A stretch of 64,000 nucleotides of DNA from Neisseria flavescens (GCF_005221285.1 NZ_CP039886.1:1178001-1242000); one strand, 5' to 3'; positions 1-8,521 are shown, numbered from the stretch's first letter. The notes: a model not told the origin generated them from the sequence alone. Numbers and translations: made by a program.

Positions 1-512
1 TCCCATTCGTTTTCGGGCAGCTTGTCCGTACCCAATGCCTTTTTCACCTGCTGCGTATTGATTGCCAAGGTATTAATGCCCCAGAAATAAGGGACGGCAT
101 ATTCGTTGCCCGGATCGACGGCTTCCATCATTTTCAGCAAATCTTTATCGATGTTGCCGTAATGGGGGATTTGCGCCTTGTCGATTTTCTGATACGCGCC
201 CGCTTTGATTTGCCGGCCGACGTTGGCGATGGACGGCGCGGTCAGGTCGTAGCCGGATTTGCCGGTCAGGACTTTTGCCTCCAGTGTTTCGTTGCTGTCG
301 TAATAATCGGAACGCGTCTTGATGCCGGTTTCTTGTTCAAAGGCGGCAACGGTTTCGGGATCGACATAATCCGACCAGTTGTAGATATTGAGTTTGCCCG
401 ATTGTTCGGCTTCGGGCTTGGCGGAGGGGGGGTGGGCGGCGGTATCGTTTCCGCCGCCGCACGCAGTCAAGGCGAGGCTCAGGATTGCCGCCGCCACCAG
501 TGTTTTTTTCAT
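1..512 (-). CDS. potD: PotD-like polyamine-binding lipoprotein, 5' part (cut by window edge)
   Basis: Reading the minus strand from the ATG at 512 gives an open frame that runs off the left edge (170 codons visible). It starts with a lipoprotein signal (lipobox LALTAC, then GGG). The mature part carries LNIYNWSDYVDPE, the typical start of spermidine/putrescine ABC-transporter binding proteins, and later VPYFWGINTLAIN. Such proteins bind polyamines outside the inner membrane and pass them to PotABC. Neisseria usually have several potD paralogues, so which one this is cannot be told. A C7 run (G7 on the plus strand at 426-432) lies just after the lipobox region; the frame is intact in this sequence. 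The gene is divergent from rppH. Confidence 0.88.
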   Translation of the reverse strand, partial: MKKTLVAAAILSLALTACGGGNDTAAHPPSAKPEAEQSGKLNIYNWSDYVDPETVAAFEQETGIKTRSDYYDSNETLEAKVLTGKSGYDLTAPSIANVGRQIKAGAYQKIDKAQIPHYGNIDKDLLKMMEAVDPGNEYAVPYFWGINTLAINTQQVKKALGTDKLPENEW

Positions 513-852
513 GGTTTTCGACCTTTCGTTCAAAAATAAAAAACATTGCAGGGACGGCAGGACCGCCTGCATCGGAAGCTGTGGGGGCGGCCGGTCGGCT
601 TTCTTGGCCCTTGGTGCAGCAAGGTTTGCATTAAACGGCAAAAAGCTTTTGAATGCAAGACCTTAAATCAGAAAAAATGTTCATTTTTCAGACGGCCTGA
701 AGCTATGGTTTTATTCATAAACAACATTTTTTCAGAAACGGTTTCATGCCGTCTGGAAAAAACTGTGGGCTTATTCAGACGTCCTCAAGATTTGTCAAAA
801 CCGCCCAATTTGTGGGAAAATTGCACGATTGAATTTAATGAAGGGCGACACC
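513..852. other. Intergenic region between divergent potD-like gene and rppH
   Basis: No gene is seen in these 340 bases. They must hold the promoters of both divergent genes, but I see no clear sigma-70 pair. Single uptake words or close variants occur near 693-702 and 748-757. The last 15 bases hold GAAGGG, the ribosome-binding site that decides the rppH start. Confidence 0.6.
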
Positions 853-1374
853 GTGTTAGACAGAGAAGGCTATCGCCCCAATGTCGGTATTATCCTGATT
901 AACGAGAGTAACGAAGTCTTTTGGGGCAAACGCGTACGCGAACATTCCTGGCAGTTTCCGCAAGGCGGCATCAAGCCGGGCGAAAGTCCTGAGACTGCCA
1001 TGTACCGTGAATTGTACGAAGAAGTCGGCCTGTTGCCGCAACACATCAAAATCATCGGGCGGACGCGCGACTGGTTGCGTTATGACGTGCCGAACAACTG
1101 GGTGCGCCGCGAATGGCGCGGATCCTATCGCGGGCAGAAGCAGATTTGGTATCTCCTGCGCCTGACCGGCCGGGATTGCGATGTCAACCTGCGCGCCACC
1201 CGCCACCCCGAATTTGACGGCTGGCGTTGGCACCAATATTGGGCGCCGATTGACGAAGTCATCGACTTCAAGCGCGGCGTGTATTTGGACGCATTGACCG
1301 AACTCTCCCGTTTCCTGCGCGGCATAGAAAGCTATGAAGACTTTATCCGGCGCAATCCAATAGAAAACCTATAA
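853..1374 (+). CDS. rppH: RNA pyrophosphohydrolase RppH (Nudix family)
   Basis: Removes pyrophosphate from the 5' triphosphate of mRNA, which opens transcripts to RNase E decay. The protein has the full Nudix box: GG at the start, then E, then RELYEEVGL, near residues 38-60. Start choice: the frame also has TTG at 829 and ATG at 838, but GTG at 853 has a well-spaced GAAGGG upstream and gives the family's usual N-terminus (V/M-LDREGYRPNVG) and length (174 aa). A hairpin terminator follows 6 bases after the stop, so the gene seems to end its own transcript before the restriction cluster. Confidence 0.93.
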   Translation: MLDREGYRPNVGIILINESNEVFWGKRVREHSWQFPQGGIKPGESPETAMYRELYEEVGLLPQHIKIIGRTRDWLRYDVPNNWVRREWRGSYRGQKQIWYLLRLTGRDCDVNLRATRHPEFDGWRWHQYWAPIDEVIDFKRGVYLDALTELSRFLRGIESYEDFIRRNPIENL

Positions 1375-1380
1375 CCCAAA

Positions 1381-1403
1381 CGCTTTCAGGCCGTCTGAAA
1401 GCG
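1381..1403 (+). terminator. Terminator after rppH containing an uptake word
   Basis: CGCTTTCAG / CTGAAAGCG, a 9-bp stem with a 5-base loop, followed by TTGTTTTTC. The stem contains the DUS core GCCGTCTGAA. Confidence 0.8.
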
Positions 1404-1438
1404 TTGTTTTTCATCCTTTCAGACGACATAGGCAGTTT

Positions 1439-1870
1439 ATGGACAGACTGACGCCCGAACAACGCAAAAAAGTCATGCAAGCGAATAAAAGTAAAGGCAC
1501 GAAACCTGAGCTTTTGTTAGCAAAGACGTTGTGGCATAGAGGGTTAAGATATAGAAAAAACGATAAAACTGTTTTTGGAAAACCTGATTTTATTTTTAAA
1601 AAATATAAAATAGCAATTTTTGTGGATGGGGAATTTTGGCATGGTAAAGATTGGGAAAAGCGGAAAACTGATATCAAAAGCAATAGGAAGTTTTGGATAA
1701 ACAAAATCGAGCGCAATATCAAACGCGATACTTCGGTCAATATTCTTCTTGAGCAGGAAGGCTGGATTGTACTGCGTTTTTGGGGTAAGGATATATTGAA
1801 AAATCCTGATGATTGTGCAGCAAGGATAGAAAATGCAATATATGAAAGAAAAAAAATCGGAAAGCGGTAA
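1439..1870 (+). CDS. vsr: Very short patch repair endonuclease (Vsr)
   Basis: 143 aa Vsr-type nicking enzyme. It cuts next to T:G mismatches produced when 5-methylcytosine deaminates, starting short-patch repair. The family pattern is clear: LTPEQRKKVMQANKSKGTKPE at the start, the core KPDFIFKKYKIAIFVDGEFWHG near residues 47-70, and W-x-VLRFWGKDI near 108-118. The 3' end overlaps the methyltransferase start by 38 bases, so the two are translated from one mRNA. The pairing implies that this Vsr serves the methyltransferase next door. Base composition is clearly more AT-rich than rppH or parE. Confidence 0.93.
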   Translation: MDRLTPEQRKKVMQANKSKGTKPELLLAKTLWHRGLRYRKNDKTVFGKPDFIFKKYKIAIFVDGEFWHGKDWEKRKTDIKSNRKFWINKIERNIKRDTSVNILLEQEGWIVLRFWGKDILKNPDDCAARIENAIYERKKIGKR

Positions 1871-2921
1871 ATTAAAAGAAAAAGCAAAACAATATAGGCT
1901 TTTTAACGATAATCTGTTTTCGCATTCTGATATGGCAGAGTCTGAAAAATTTACTTTTATCGATTTGTTTGCGGGTATAGGTGGATTCCGTATTGCTATG
2001 CAAAGTTTAGGTGGAAAATGTCTTTTTTCCAGTGAATGGGATGACAAAGCACAACAGACCTATGCGGCAAATTTTGGAGAAATCCCATTTGGCGATATTA
2101 CGACAGAAGAAACCAAAAGCCATATTCCTAAAGAATTCGATATTTTATGTGCAGGGTTCCCATGTCAGGCATTTTCTATTGCCGGTAAACGGGGGGGGTT
2201 TGAAGATACGCGTGGGACATTGTTTTTCGATGTTGCCGAAATTATCAAGAGACATCAACCGAAAGCATTTCTTTTGGAAAATGTAAAGGGTCTGATAAGC
2301 CATGATAAAGGTAAAACACTGCAAACCATTTTAAATACCTTGCGTGAGGATTTGGGGTATTTTGTTCCAGATCCAGAAATCATCAATGCAAAAGATTTTG
2401 GAGTACCTCAAAACAGGGAACGTATTTTTATAGTCGGTTTTCATCCGGATACTAAAGTAAATGATTTTGAATATCCCAAACCGATAGGTTTGAAAACGTC
2501 GTTTTCAGATATTCGTGAGAAAGAAACTGTCCCTACAAAATATTATCTTTCTACTGTGTATATCGATACTTTGAGAAAGCACAAGGAAAGACACGAAGCC
2601 AAGGGAAATGGATTCGGGTATGAAATTATTCCTGACGATGGCATTGCCAATGCCATCGTTGTCGGAGGAATGGGAAGGGAAAGAAATCTTGTTATCGATA
2701 ACAGGATTACAGATTTTACTCCCACAACCAATATTAAAGGTGAGGTAAACAGAGAGGGAATCCGTAAGATGACCCCAAGAGAATGGGCGCGTCTTCAGGG
2801 TTTTCCGGAAAATTTTGTCATTCCTGTTGCAGACGCTTCCGCATATAAGCAATTTGGAAATTCAGTTGCTGTACCTGCTATTCAAGCGATAGCAGAAAAA
2901 ATTTTGGAGAAATTGAAATGA
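1833..2921 (+). CDS. DNA cytosine-5 methyltransferase, HpaII type
   Basis: 362 aa C5-cytosine methyltransferase. Motif I FIDLFAGIGGFR is near residue 38, the catalytic motif IV GFPCQAFS near 107, motif VI ENVKGL near 150, QNRERI near 190, and motif X QFGNSVAVPAI near the C-terminus. The whole chain, including the target-recognition stretch with KYYLST and GYEIIPDDGIANAIVVGGMG, closely resembles M.HpaII of Haemophilus parainfluenzae as I remember it, so CCGG is the likely target (inference). The start at 1833 gives the short leader seen in M.HpaII; ATG at 1842 is possible. A G8 tract at 2191-2198 encodes the conserved R-G-G and is in frame here. The stop overlaps the restriction gene start (ATGA). 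Confidence 0.93.
   Translation: MQYMKEKKSESGKLKEKAKQYRLFNDNLFSHSDMAESEKFTFIDLFAGIGGFRIAMQSLGGKCLFSSEWDDKAQQTYAANFGEIPFGDITTEETKSHIPKEFDILCAGFPCQAFSIAGKRGGFEDTRGTLFFDVAEIIKRHQPKAFLLENVKGLISHDKGKTLQTILNTLREDLGYFVPDPEIINAKDFGVPQNRERIFIVGFHPDTKVNDFEYPKPIGLKTSFSDIREKETVPTKYYLSTVYIDTLRKHKERHEAKGNGFGYEIIPDDGIANAIVVGGMGRERNLVIDNRITDFTPTTNIKGEVNREGIRKMTPREWARLQGFPENFVIPVADASAYKQFGNSVAVPAIQAIAEKILEKLK
2191..2198 (+). repeat. G8 homopolymer inside the methyltransferase gene
   Basis: Eight consecutive G after AAAC, read as CGG GGG GGG (R-G-G) in the segment after the catalytic motif. Neisseria often use such tracts for slipped-strand switching; the present length keeps the frame open. Confidence 0.75.
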
Positions 2922-4051
2922 CTCATTTCTCAGGAAACAAAGGCGAATGGAGTGAGCTTTATGTGCTCTTGAAACTGCTTTCGGACAGAGCGCTCGCTTT
3001 AGGAGGAAACGGCAAGGCAAATATTGCCAGCATCCTGCTTCCGATTATTGAGGTAATCCGTAATGAGCAAAACGGAAAAAATCAATATTGTTACGATCCT
3101 AATAATAGAAACAATATACAAATCTCAATTGCAGGAAAAAATAAAAGTTTTATTGTTCCTATCGTAGAATTTACAGGAAATGCCAAAAAGCTGTTAAAGA
3201 ATATTCTTGATGGCAAAGTAAAAGGAACGTTTACTGTAGATAATGATTTGGAAATTTTCCTTAGAAAAATCGGCTGTACCAGGGTAAGAGAAGATTCAAA
3301 ATCAAAAAGTGATATTTATGTTAAAGTCCATGATTCACGAAGCGGCTTCTCCCCTTTGCTCGGATTTAGCGTCAAATCAGAATTGGCTGGTGCGCCGACA
3401 CTATTTAATGCCTCAGGTGCAACCAACTTTACTTTTAAAATTGAAAATTGGGATTCTTCCAACACCGAAAAAGTAAACAATATTTTTTCCAAAAGAAAGA
3501 AAAAAGACGGTACTTTTGCGGCAGACGTAAAAGGAAGGGTAAGAGAGATTCTTAGGCTTGGTGGAGATTTGGAGTTTGTGAAAACCGATAACAGGATATT
3601 TCTTGGAAATTTGGTTTTAATAGATAGCAAACTTCCAGAAATATTAGCCTGTTTGATCAAAACTTATTATTCCGATTCAGAAAACAGAGTTGCTTTAATT
3701 GATTTGATTGAAACTGTTTCAACTGAGAATCCCTGCAACTTTGTAATGGATTTTAATCATCAGTTTTACAATTACAAAATCAAAAAATTATTATGTGAAT
3801 CGGCATTGGGAATGAGACCTGCAGAAGTTTGGCATGGTACATATGATGCAACAGGCGGCTATATTGTTGTAAAAGAAGATGGAAATCTAGTTTGTTACCA
3901 CATTTATAATAGAAATGATTTCGAAGAATATCTACTGATCAATAATAAGATGGAAACACCAAGCTCAGAAAAACATGGATTTGGAAAAATTTATGAAAAT
4001 AATGGTGGTTATTTCATAAAATTAAATTTACAAATCCGTTTTATCAAATAA
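2918..4051 (+). CDS. Type II restriction endonuclease, HpaII family
   Basis: 377 aa. The N-terminus FSGNKGEWSELYVLLKLLSD matches the characteristic start of R.HpaII-family enzymes, which cut unmethylated CCGG. The methyltransferase partner is also HpaII-like, and the ATGA overlap means translational coupling. Codon use is AT-rich, unlike the flanking rppH and parE, as expected for a transferred cluster. The gene stops only 6 bases before the parE start with no terminator between. The cut site is inferred from the family, not shown by the sequence. Confidence 0.88.
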   Translation: MTHFSGNKGEWSELYVLLKLLSDRALALGGNGKANIASILLPIIEVIRNEQNGKNQYCYDPNNRNNIQISIAGKNKSFIVPIVEFTGNAKKLLKNILDGKVKGTFTVDNDLEIFLRKIGCTRVREDSKSKSDIYVKVHDSRSGFSPLLGFSVKSELAGAPTLFNASGATNFTFKIENWDSSNTEKVNNIFSKRKKKDGTFAADVKGRVREILRLGGDLEFVKTDNRIFLGNLVLIDSKLPEILACLIKTYYSDSENRVALIDLIETVSTENPCNFVMDFNHQFYNYKIKKLLCESALGMRPAEVWHGTYDATGGYIVVKEDGNLVCYHIYNRNDFEEYLLINNKMETPSSEKHGFGKIYENNGGYFIKLNLQIRFIK

Positions 4052-4057
4052 TTTCAC

Positions 4058-6043
4058 ATGACTAAAAACAACCAATACAGCGAATCCAGCATTACCGTCC
4101 TCAAAGGCTTGGAGCCGGTCAAAGAACGTCCAGGCATGTACACCCGCACCGACAGCCCGACCCACATCTGCCAAGAAGTCATCGACAACGCGGCGGACGA
4201 GGCGTTGGGCGGTTTCGCCACTGAAATCGACGTGCGCATCCACGACGACGGTTCGCTTTCCGTACACGACAATGGGCGTGGCATTCCCGTCGGGCTGCAC
4301 CCTGTCGAAGGCGTGCCCGTGGTCGAACTTGTGTTTACCCGTCTGCACGCGGGCGGCAAGTTCAACAAAAAAGACGGCGGCAGCGCGTATGCCTTTTCAG
4401 GCGGCCTGCACGGCGTGGGCGTGTCTGTTACCAACGCTCTCTCCACCCGCCTCGAAGTAACCGTCAAACGCGAAGGCAAAGTCCACCGCATCGTGTTTGC
4501 CGGCGGCGACGTGGTCGAACCGTTGGCGGAAGTAGGCAAATGCGCCGTCAAAGACAGCGGCACCGAAGTGCGCGTCTGGCCGGACGGCAAATATTTTGAA
4601 AGCCCGAATTACAGCATTCCCGAACTCGAACGCCTGCTGCGCGCCAAAGCTGTTTTACTGCCGGGCGTACGCGTTTCCCTGACCCGTCCGGTCAAAGGCG
4701 AAGACGAAGCACACACCCAAACTTGGCACTATCCAGACGGCCTGAAAAGCTATCTGACCGACCTCATTGCCGACGCTCAGGAAGCCGTGCCTATCTTCTC
4801 TTGCGAAAACTACATTTCAGACGGCCACAACGGCGATTTCAGCATCGGCGAAGGCGCCGCGTTTGCCCTGACCTGGCTGGAAGAAGGCTCGTGCGCCAAC
4901 GAAAGCTACGTCAACCTCATCCCCACACCATTGGGCGGCACGCACGAAGCAGGCTTGAAACAAGCCGTGTTCAACGCCGTCAACAATTTCATCAATCTGC
5001 ACAACCTCCTACCGCGCGGCGTGAAAGTACAAAGCGACGACGTGTTCGGCAAAACCGCCTTCGTCCTCTCTGCCCGTGTCCTCGACCCGCAATTTCAAGG
5101 TCAGACCAAAGACAAACTGACCAACCGCGACGCGTTGAAACTCGTCGCCGCCGTATCGGGCGACCCTTTGGAATTGTGGCTGAACCAAAACGTGGACTTC
5201 GGCAAAAAAATCGCCGAACTCGCCATCCGTCAGGCACAAGCGCGGATGCGTTCGGTTAAGAAAATCGAAAAGAAAAAAGGCAGCGGCGTCGCCGTCCTGC
5301 CCGGTAAGCTGACCGACTGCGAAAGCGAAGACATCCGCGAAAACGAACTCTTCCTCGTCGAAGGCGATTCCGCCGGCGGTTCCGCCAAACTCGCCCGCGA
5401 CAAAGCCACCCAAGCCATCCTGCCCCTGCGCGGCAAAGTGCTCAACAGCTTTGAAGTCCACCCCGACCAACTTTTCGGCAATGCCGAAATCCACGACATT
5501 TCCGTCGCCATCGGCGTTGATCCGCACGGCATCAACGACAATCCCGATTTAAGCGGTCTGCGCTACGGCAAAATCGCCATACTGTCCGATGCCGACGTGG
5601 ACGGCTCGCATATTCAAGTTTTGCTGCTGACCCTGTTCTACCGCCACTTCCCGAAACTGGTCGCCAACGGACACATATACGTCGCCCAGCCGCCGCTGTT
5701 CCGCGTCGATGTCAACGCACAAGGCAAAAGCAAACCCGCCCGCAAATTCTACGCCCTCGACCAAAACGAACTCGACAGCATTTTGGAGCGGCTGCAAAAA
5801 GAAGGCGTGAAAGAAACCGCCTATTCCATCAGCCGTTTCAAAGGCTTGGGCGAGATGAACCCCGACCAGCTCAAAGACACCACCATGCACCCCGACACCC
5901 GCCGCCTGTTGCAGGTACAAATCCCAGAAGGTGCTGATGACGAAACACGCGACATCTTCGTCAAACTGATGGGCAAAGGCGAAGCCGCCGCCCGCCGCGC
6001 ATGGATGGAAAAAGAAGGCGATACGGCAGAATTGGATATTTAA
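4058..6043 (+). CDS. parE: DNA topoisomerase IV subunit B
   Basis: 661 aa ATPase subunit of topoisomerase IV, which with ParC unlinks daughter chromosomes. Visible are the GHKL ATPase motifs (EVIDNAADEA near 36, DNGRGIPVG near 72, GGLHGVGVS near 115), the TOPRIM segment with LVEGDSAGGSA near 434 and SDADVDGSHI near 510, and a C-terminal RRAWMEKEG. The length is normal for the family. The gene begins 6 bases after the restriction gene with no obvious ribosome-binding site or promoter of its own, so it may be read from the restriction operon. A DUS hairpin terminator follows. Confidence 0.96.
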   Translation: MTKNNQYSESSITVLKGLEPVKERPGMYTRTDSPTHICQEVIDNAADEALGGFATEIDVRIHDDGSLSVHDNGRGIPVGLHPVEGVPVVELVFTRLHAGGKFNKKDGGSAYAFSGGLHGVGVSVTNALSTRLEVTVKREGKVHRIVFAGGDVVEPLAEVGKCAVKDSGTEVRVWPDGKYFESPNYSIPELERLLRAKAVLLPGVRVSLTRPVKGEDEAHTQTWHYPDGLKSYLTDLIADAQEAVPIFSCENYISDGHNGDFSIGEGAAFALTWLEEGSCANESYVNLIPTPLGGTHEAGLKQAVFNAVNNFINLHNLLPRGVKVQSDDVFGKTAFVLSARVLDPQFQGQTKDKLTNRDALKLVAAVSGDPLELWLNQNVDFGKKIAELAIRQAQARMRSVKKIEKKKGSGVAVLPGKLTDCESEDIRENELFLVEGDSAGGSAKLARDKATQAILPLRGKVLNSFEVHPDQLFGNAEIHDISVAIGVDPHGINDNPDLSGLRYGKIAILSDADVDGSHIQVLLLTLFYRHFPKLVANGHIYVAQPPLFRVDVNAQGKSKPARKFYALDQNELDSILERLQKEGVKETAYSISRFKGLGEMNPDQLKDTTMHPDTRRLLQVQIPEGADDETRDIFVKLMGKGEAAARRAWMEKEGDTAELDI

Positions 6044-6062
6044 TCCATTGTTTCAATAGCCT

Positions 6063-6102
6063 AAAGGCCGTCTGAAACTTTAAAAGTTTCAGACGGCCTT
6101 TT
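6063..6102 (+). terminator. DUS-pair terminator after parE
   Basis: AAAGGCCGTCTGAAAC and its reverse complement around a short TTTAAAA loop, ending in a T run. A textbook neisserial terminator built from two uptake words. Confidence 0.9.
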
Positions 6103-6237
6103 CTAAATCATAAGAAACTAAGGTTAAACAGTATTTAATTTTCAATACTCTGTACTTACCTATTCCTATTTTTGTAGCTTAATTGAGTTGTTAAGACAAA
6201 TAAAAAAGCACTGATATAATCAGTGCTTTTTAAATAA

Positions 6238-6314
6238 TGGCGCGGCGGACGGGGCTCGAACCCGCGACCCCCGGCGTGACAGGCCGGTACTCTAACCAAC
6301 TGAGCTACCACCGC
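6238..6314 (-). tRNA. tRNA-Asp (anticodon GUC)
   Basis: 77 nt on the minus strand. The acceptor stem GCGGTGG pairs with CCGCCGC. D loop AGCTCAGTTGGTTAGAG, anticodon arm with GTC, and T arm GGGTTCGAGCCC are present, and CCA is encoded. Confidence 0.95.
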
Positions 6315-6346
6315 GCATCCACTGTCAAAGACAATGAAAGGAAACT

Positions 6347-6422
6347 TGGTGGGTGATGACGGAGTCGAACCGCCGACATTCTGCTTGTAAGGCAGACGCT
6401 CTACCAACTGAGCTAATCACCC
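6347..6422 (-). tRNA. tRNA-Val (anticodon UAC)
   Basis: 76 nt on the minus strand. The acceptor stem GGGTGAT pairs with ATCACCC, the anticodon loop is CTTACAA with TAC, the T arm has GGTTCGACTCC, and CCA is encoded. It lies 32 bases upstream of tRNA-Asp on the same strand, so the two are probably one transcript. Confidence 0.95.
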
Positions 6423-6547
6423 GATAAGCCGACATTAAATCAAAAAATCAGGCCATGCGCAAGGTTTTTATTTAAATAAAAATATATCCCATTGAAAGAA
6501 TATAGAATATTTTATTTAACCGCAAAAATTACTGTTATGCCTATCTA

Positions 6548-7141
6548 TCAATCGAAAATCAAATGCCCCAATTTATCCGCTTTAGTATGCAGATAACGTT
6601 CATTTTCCACATTTTCGCCGACATGTAATGCAATCCGTTCGACCACATTAATACCGGAATTTTTCAACGTTTGGATTTTTTCAGGGTTATTGGTCAACAA
6701 CCTGACTTCACGAATATGCAGATAATCATAAATCTGCTTGGCCAAAGTGAAATCGCGTGCATCAACAGGAAGTCCGAGCGCTACATTGGCCTCAACCGTA
6801 TCCAAGCCCTGATCTTGCAGACGATAAGCACGGATTTTGTTTATCAAACCAATGCCCCTGCCTTCTTGGCGCAAATATACGATAACGCCACGCCCTTCTT
6901 TTTGAACGGCCTGCATCGCCGCTTGCAACTGAGGGCCGCAATCACATTTCACCGAAAATAAAGCATCACCGGTCAAGCACTCGGAATGAATACGCGACAA
7001 CACAGGCAGGCCGTCTGAAACATCGCCCATCGTCAATGCGACATGCTCCTGACCACCCTCTTCTTCAAAGCCGTGCATGGTAAACTCGCCCCATTCCGTA
7101 GGCAAACGGCATGACGCAACAAACTTCAAGGCGTTACTCAT
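6548..7141 (-). CDS. ribA: GTP cyclohydrolase II
   Basis: 197 aa. Opens the imidazole ring of GTP, the first step of riboflavin synthesis. The zinc site shows as C-x10-C-x-C (SECLTGDALFSVKCDCG, near residues 54-69), followed by YLRQEGRGIGL near 90 with the catalytic residues, and LLTNNPEKI near 148. The length is typical for a free-standing RibA. The start overlaps the end of the upstream GAF-like gene by 8 bases, implying coupled translation. Confidence 0.95.
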   Translation of the reverse strand: MSNALKFVASCRLPTEWGEFTMHGFEEEGGQEHVALTMGDVSDGLPVLSRIHSECLTGDALFSVKCDCGPQLQAAMQAVQKEGRGVIVYLRQEGRGIGLINKIRAYRLQDQGLDTVEANVALGLPVDARDFTLAKQIYDYLHIREVRLLTNNPEKIQTLKNSGINVVERIALHVGENVENERYLHTKADKLGHLIFD

Positions 7142-7799
7142 TTTCCGCTTCCTCGTTTTCAGCCACGCCCAACAGATTTTTCAAAGAATCCGACAGGGCC
7201 AAGGCAAGGGCAATCCAAGCCACCAATACTTCATCAGGTGCGCCGTCTTTGACATCAAACTCAGCATGTACTACACCCAAAACCGCACCGCTGGGCATAC
7301 AGACAGGAACTGAAATCTGGCTCAAACCGGGATGATTGCGTTCGGCTGACAATTCACCAATTTCCTGCCAATACGCCACATTCTGACAAACATTCATCCA
7401 ACCGCTTTGCGCCGTACGCACAGCCAAAAAAGCCTGCCCGGCCTGCTCGTCGATTGGAATCACATTTTCCAACGGCACGCCCCAACGGCTCAGACGGACC
7501 AGCGACAACACGCCATCTTTCGGAAATGCTGTATAAACCGCTGCGCTTTTCAAATGCTCGGTGCGCTCAGCAACCGAATCCAAAGCCATAAAAATCTGTT
7601 TCAACAACAATTCATGTTCGGCATCAACATAATCCGCCAACTGCCAACCGTCTTCAGACGGCCACAAAATCGAACGCTCAACCGAAGCATTGCCCATTTT
7701 AATCACAGTCTGGGCAGTCAAATAAGCAACATGTATCTCATCCGCAGGCAACTTCAAACCTTGCGTCTGCAAAAAATCTTTAATCAATAAAGCAGGCAT
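7134..7799 (-). CDS. GAF-like domain protein, function unknown
   Basis: 221 aa from the ATG at 7799, chosen because AGGAAGGGCAG lies directly before it; an upstream frame extension to 7844 has no comparable site. The C-terminal half (ISVPVCMPSGAVLGVVHAEF) looks like a GAF sensor domain. No DNA-binding or catalytic domain can be seen. It is followed by ribA with an 8-base overlap, so the two form an operon. I do not recognise a specific function. Confidence 0.7.
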   Translation of the reverse strand: MPALLIKDFLQTQGLKLPADEIHVAYLTAQTVIKMGNASVERSILWPSEDGWQLADYVDAEHELLLKQIFMALDSVAERTEHLKSAAVYTAFPKDGVLSLVRLSRWGVPLENVIPIDEQAGQAFLAVRTAQSGWMNVCQNVAYWQEIGELSAERNHPGLSQISVPVCMPSGAVLGVVHAEFDVKDGAPDEVLVAWIALALALSDSLKNLLGVAENEEAENE

Positions 7800-7961
7800 C
7801 TGCCCTTCCTCACCAATAGTAAAGTTGAGGCCGCCTGAAAACAAACCCTGCTTTCAGACGGCTGGAATAAACCATTATATTAAGGGATAAACCGAAAAAT
7901 TCAAGCAAACAAGACTTTGCGCCCCCATTAATCTTGTGTATAATCCACGATTCAAATTAGT

Positions 7962-8046
7962 GCGGACGTGGCGAAATTGGTAGACGCACCAGATTTAGGT
8001 TCTGGCGCCGAGAGGTGTGAGAGTTCGAGTCTCTCCGTCCGCACCA
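7962..8046 (+). tRNA. tRNA-Leu (anticodon UAG)
   Basis: 85 nt with the long variable arm of class II tRNAs. The acceptor stem GCGGACG pairs with CGTCCGC, the anticodon stem-loop CCAGA TTTAGGT TCTGG carries TAG, the T arm is GAGAGTTCGAGTCTC, and CCA is encoded. Its last 19 bases recur at 47660-47678, marking it as an integration target. Confidence 0.96.
8028..8046 (+). repeat. attL-like core in the tRNA-Leu 3' end
   Basis: The 19 bases AGTCTCTCCGTCCGCACCA are exactly repeated at 47660-47678, where no tRNA precedes them. Integrases of the tyrosine family use tRNA 3' ends in this way, and an integrase tail lies directly downstream. Confidence 0.8.
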
Positions 8047-8126
8047 TTAACAATAAATAAATCAACAATTTAAAACACACTGGGACAATTCAGGGACACA
8101 AAATACAGGCTATCTGCTTTGAGTAG

Positions 8127-8276
8127 ATGGCTTTTTTTATTGAGCATGAGCATATCAAGGCACAGCTTGCCCATGCCAAAGACAATCAGACAGACGCGGC
8201 ATATTTCCACGCCAAATACATCACGCAACGCCGACAAATGCTTCAAGATTGGGCTGATTTTATAGATTCGCTTTAA
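8127..8276 (+). pseudogene. Integrase C-terminal remnant
   Basis: 49 codons from an in-frame ATG: MAFFIEHEHIKAQLAHAKD, then AAYFHAKYITQRRQMLQDWADFIDSL. The pattern I-x-QLAH-(x)-AAY-x-A-x-Y-x-x-RR-x-ML-x-x-WAD is the usual tail of phage P4-type tyrosine integrases. Everything upstream, including the catalytic R-H-x-x-R and most of the fold, is missing. It sits 80 bases from the tRNA-Leu att core, where an integrase would be expected. The remnant explains why the element can no longer move by itself. Confidence 0.72.
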
Positions 8277-8381
8277 GTTTATTCTGTTAGAAATCAGAGC
8301 ATTTGTTGGAATATTTGAAGAATAAATGAGAAGAGGCCGTCTGAATCTAGACGGCATTTTTATTGGAAGGCTTTTCTTCAA

Positions 8382-8407
8382 CCGCTTTACACAAAGGCGG
8401 TTTTTTT
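8382..8407 (+). terminator. Rho-independent terminator
   Basis: CCGCTTT, loop ACAC, AAAGGCGG, then seven T. It isolates the integrase remnant from the promoter that starts 12 bases later. Confidence 0.75.
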
Positions 8408-8418
8408 GTATAAAACGC

Positions 8419-8447
8419 TTGATAATTATGTCTATACATAATATAAT
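8419..8447 (+). promoter_or_regulatory. Strong sigma-70 promoter with internal dyad operator (module copy A)
   Basis: TTGATA (8419-8424), a 17-base spacer and a perfect TATAAT (8442-8447). The spacer is almost wholly a perfect inverted repeat, ATTATGT-ctat-ACATAAT (8425-8442). A repressor bound there would block the promoter. The core resembles the dyad at 9542-9555. Confidence 0.75.
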
Positions 8448-8521
8448 GCATTCATTCGATAAAGCAAAGCCCCGAAGCTGCAACTTCGGGGGCTTATCGG
8501 ATAGAAAGGAGGCTTGTGGAA

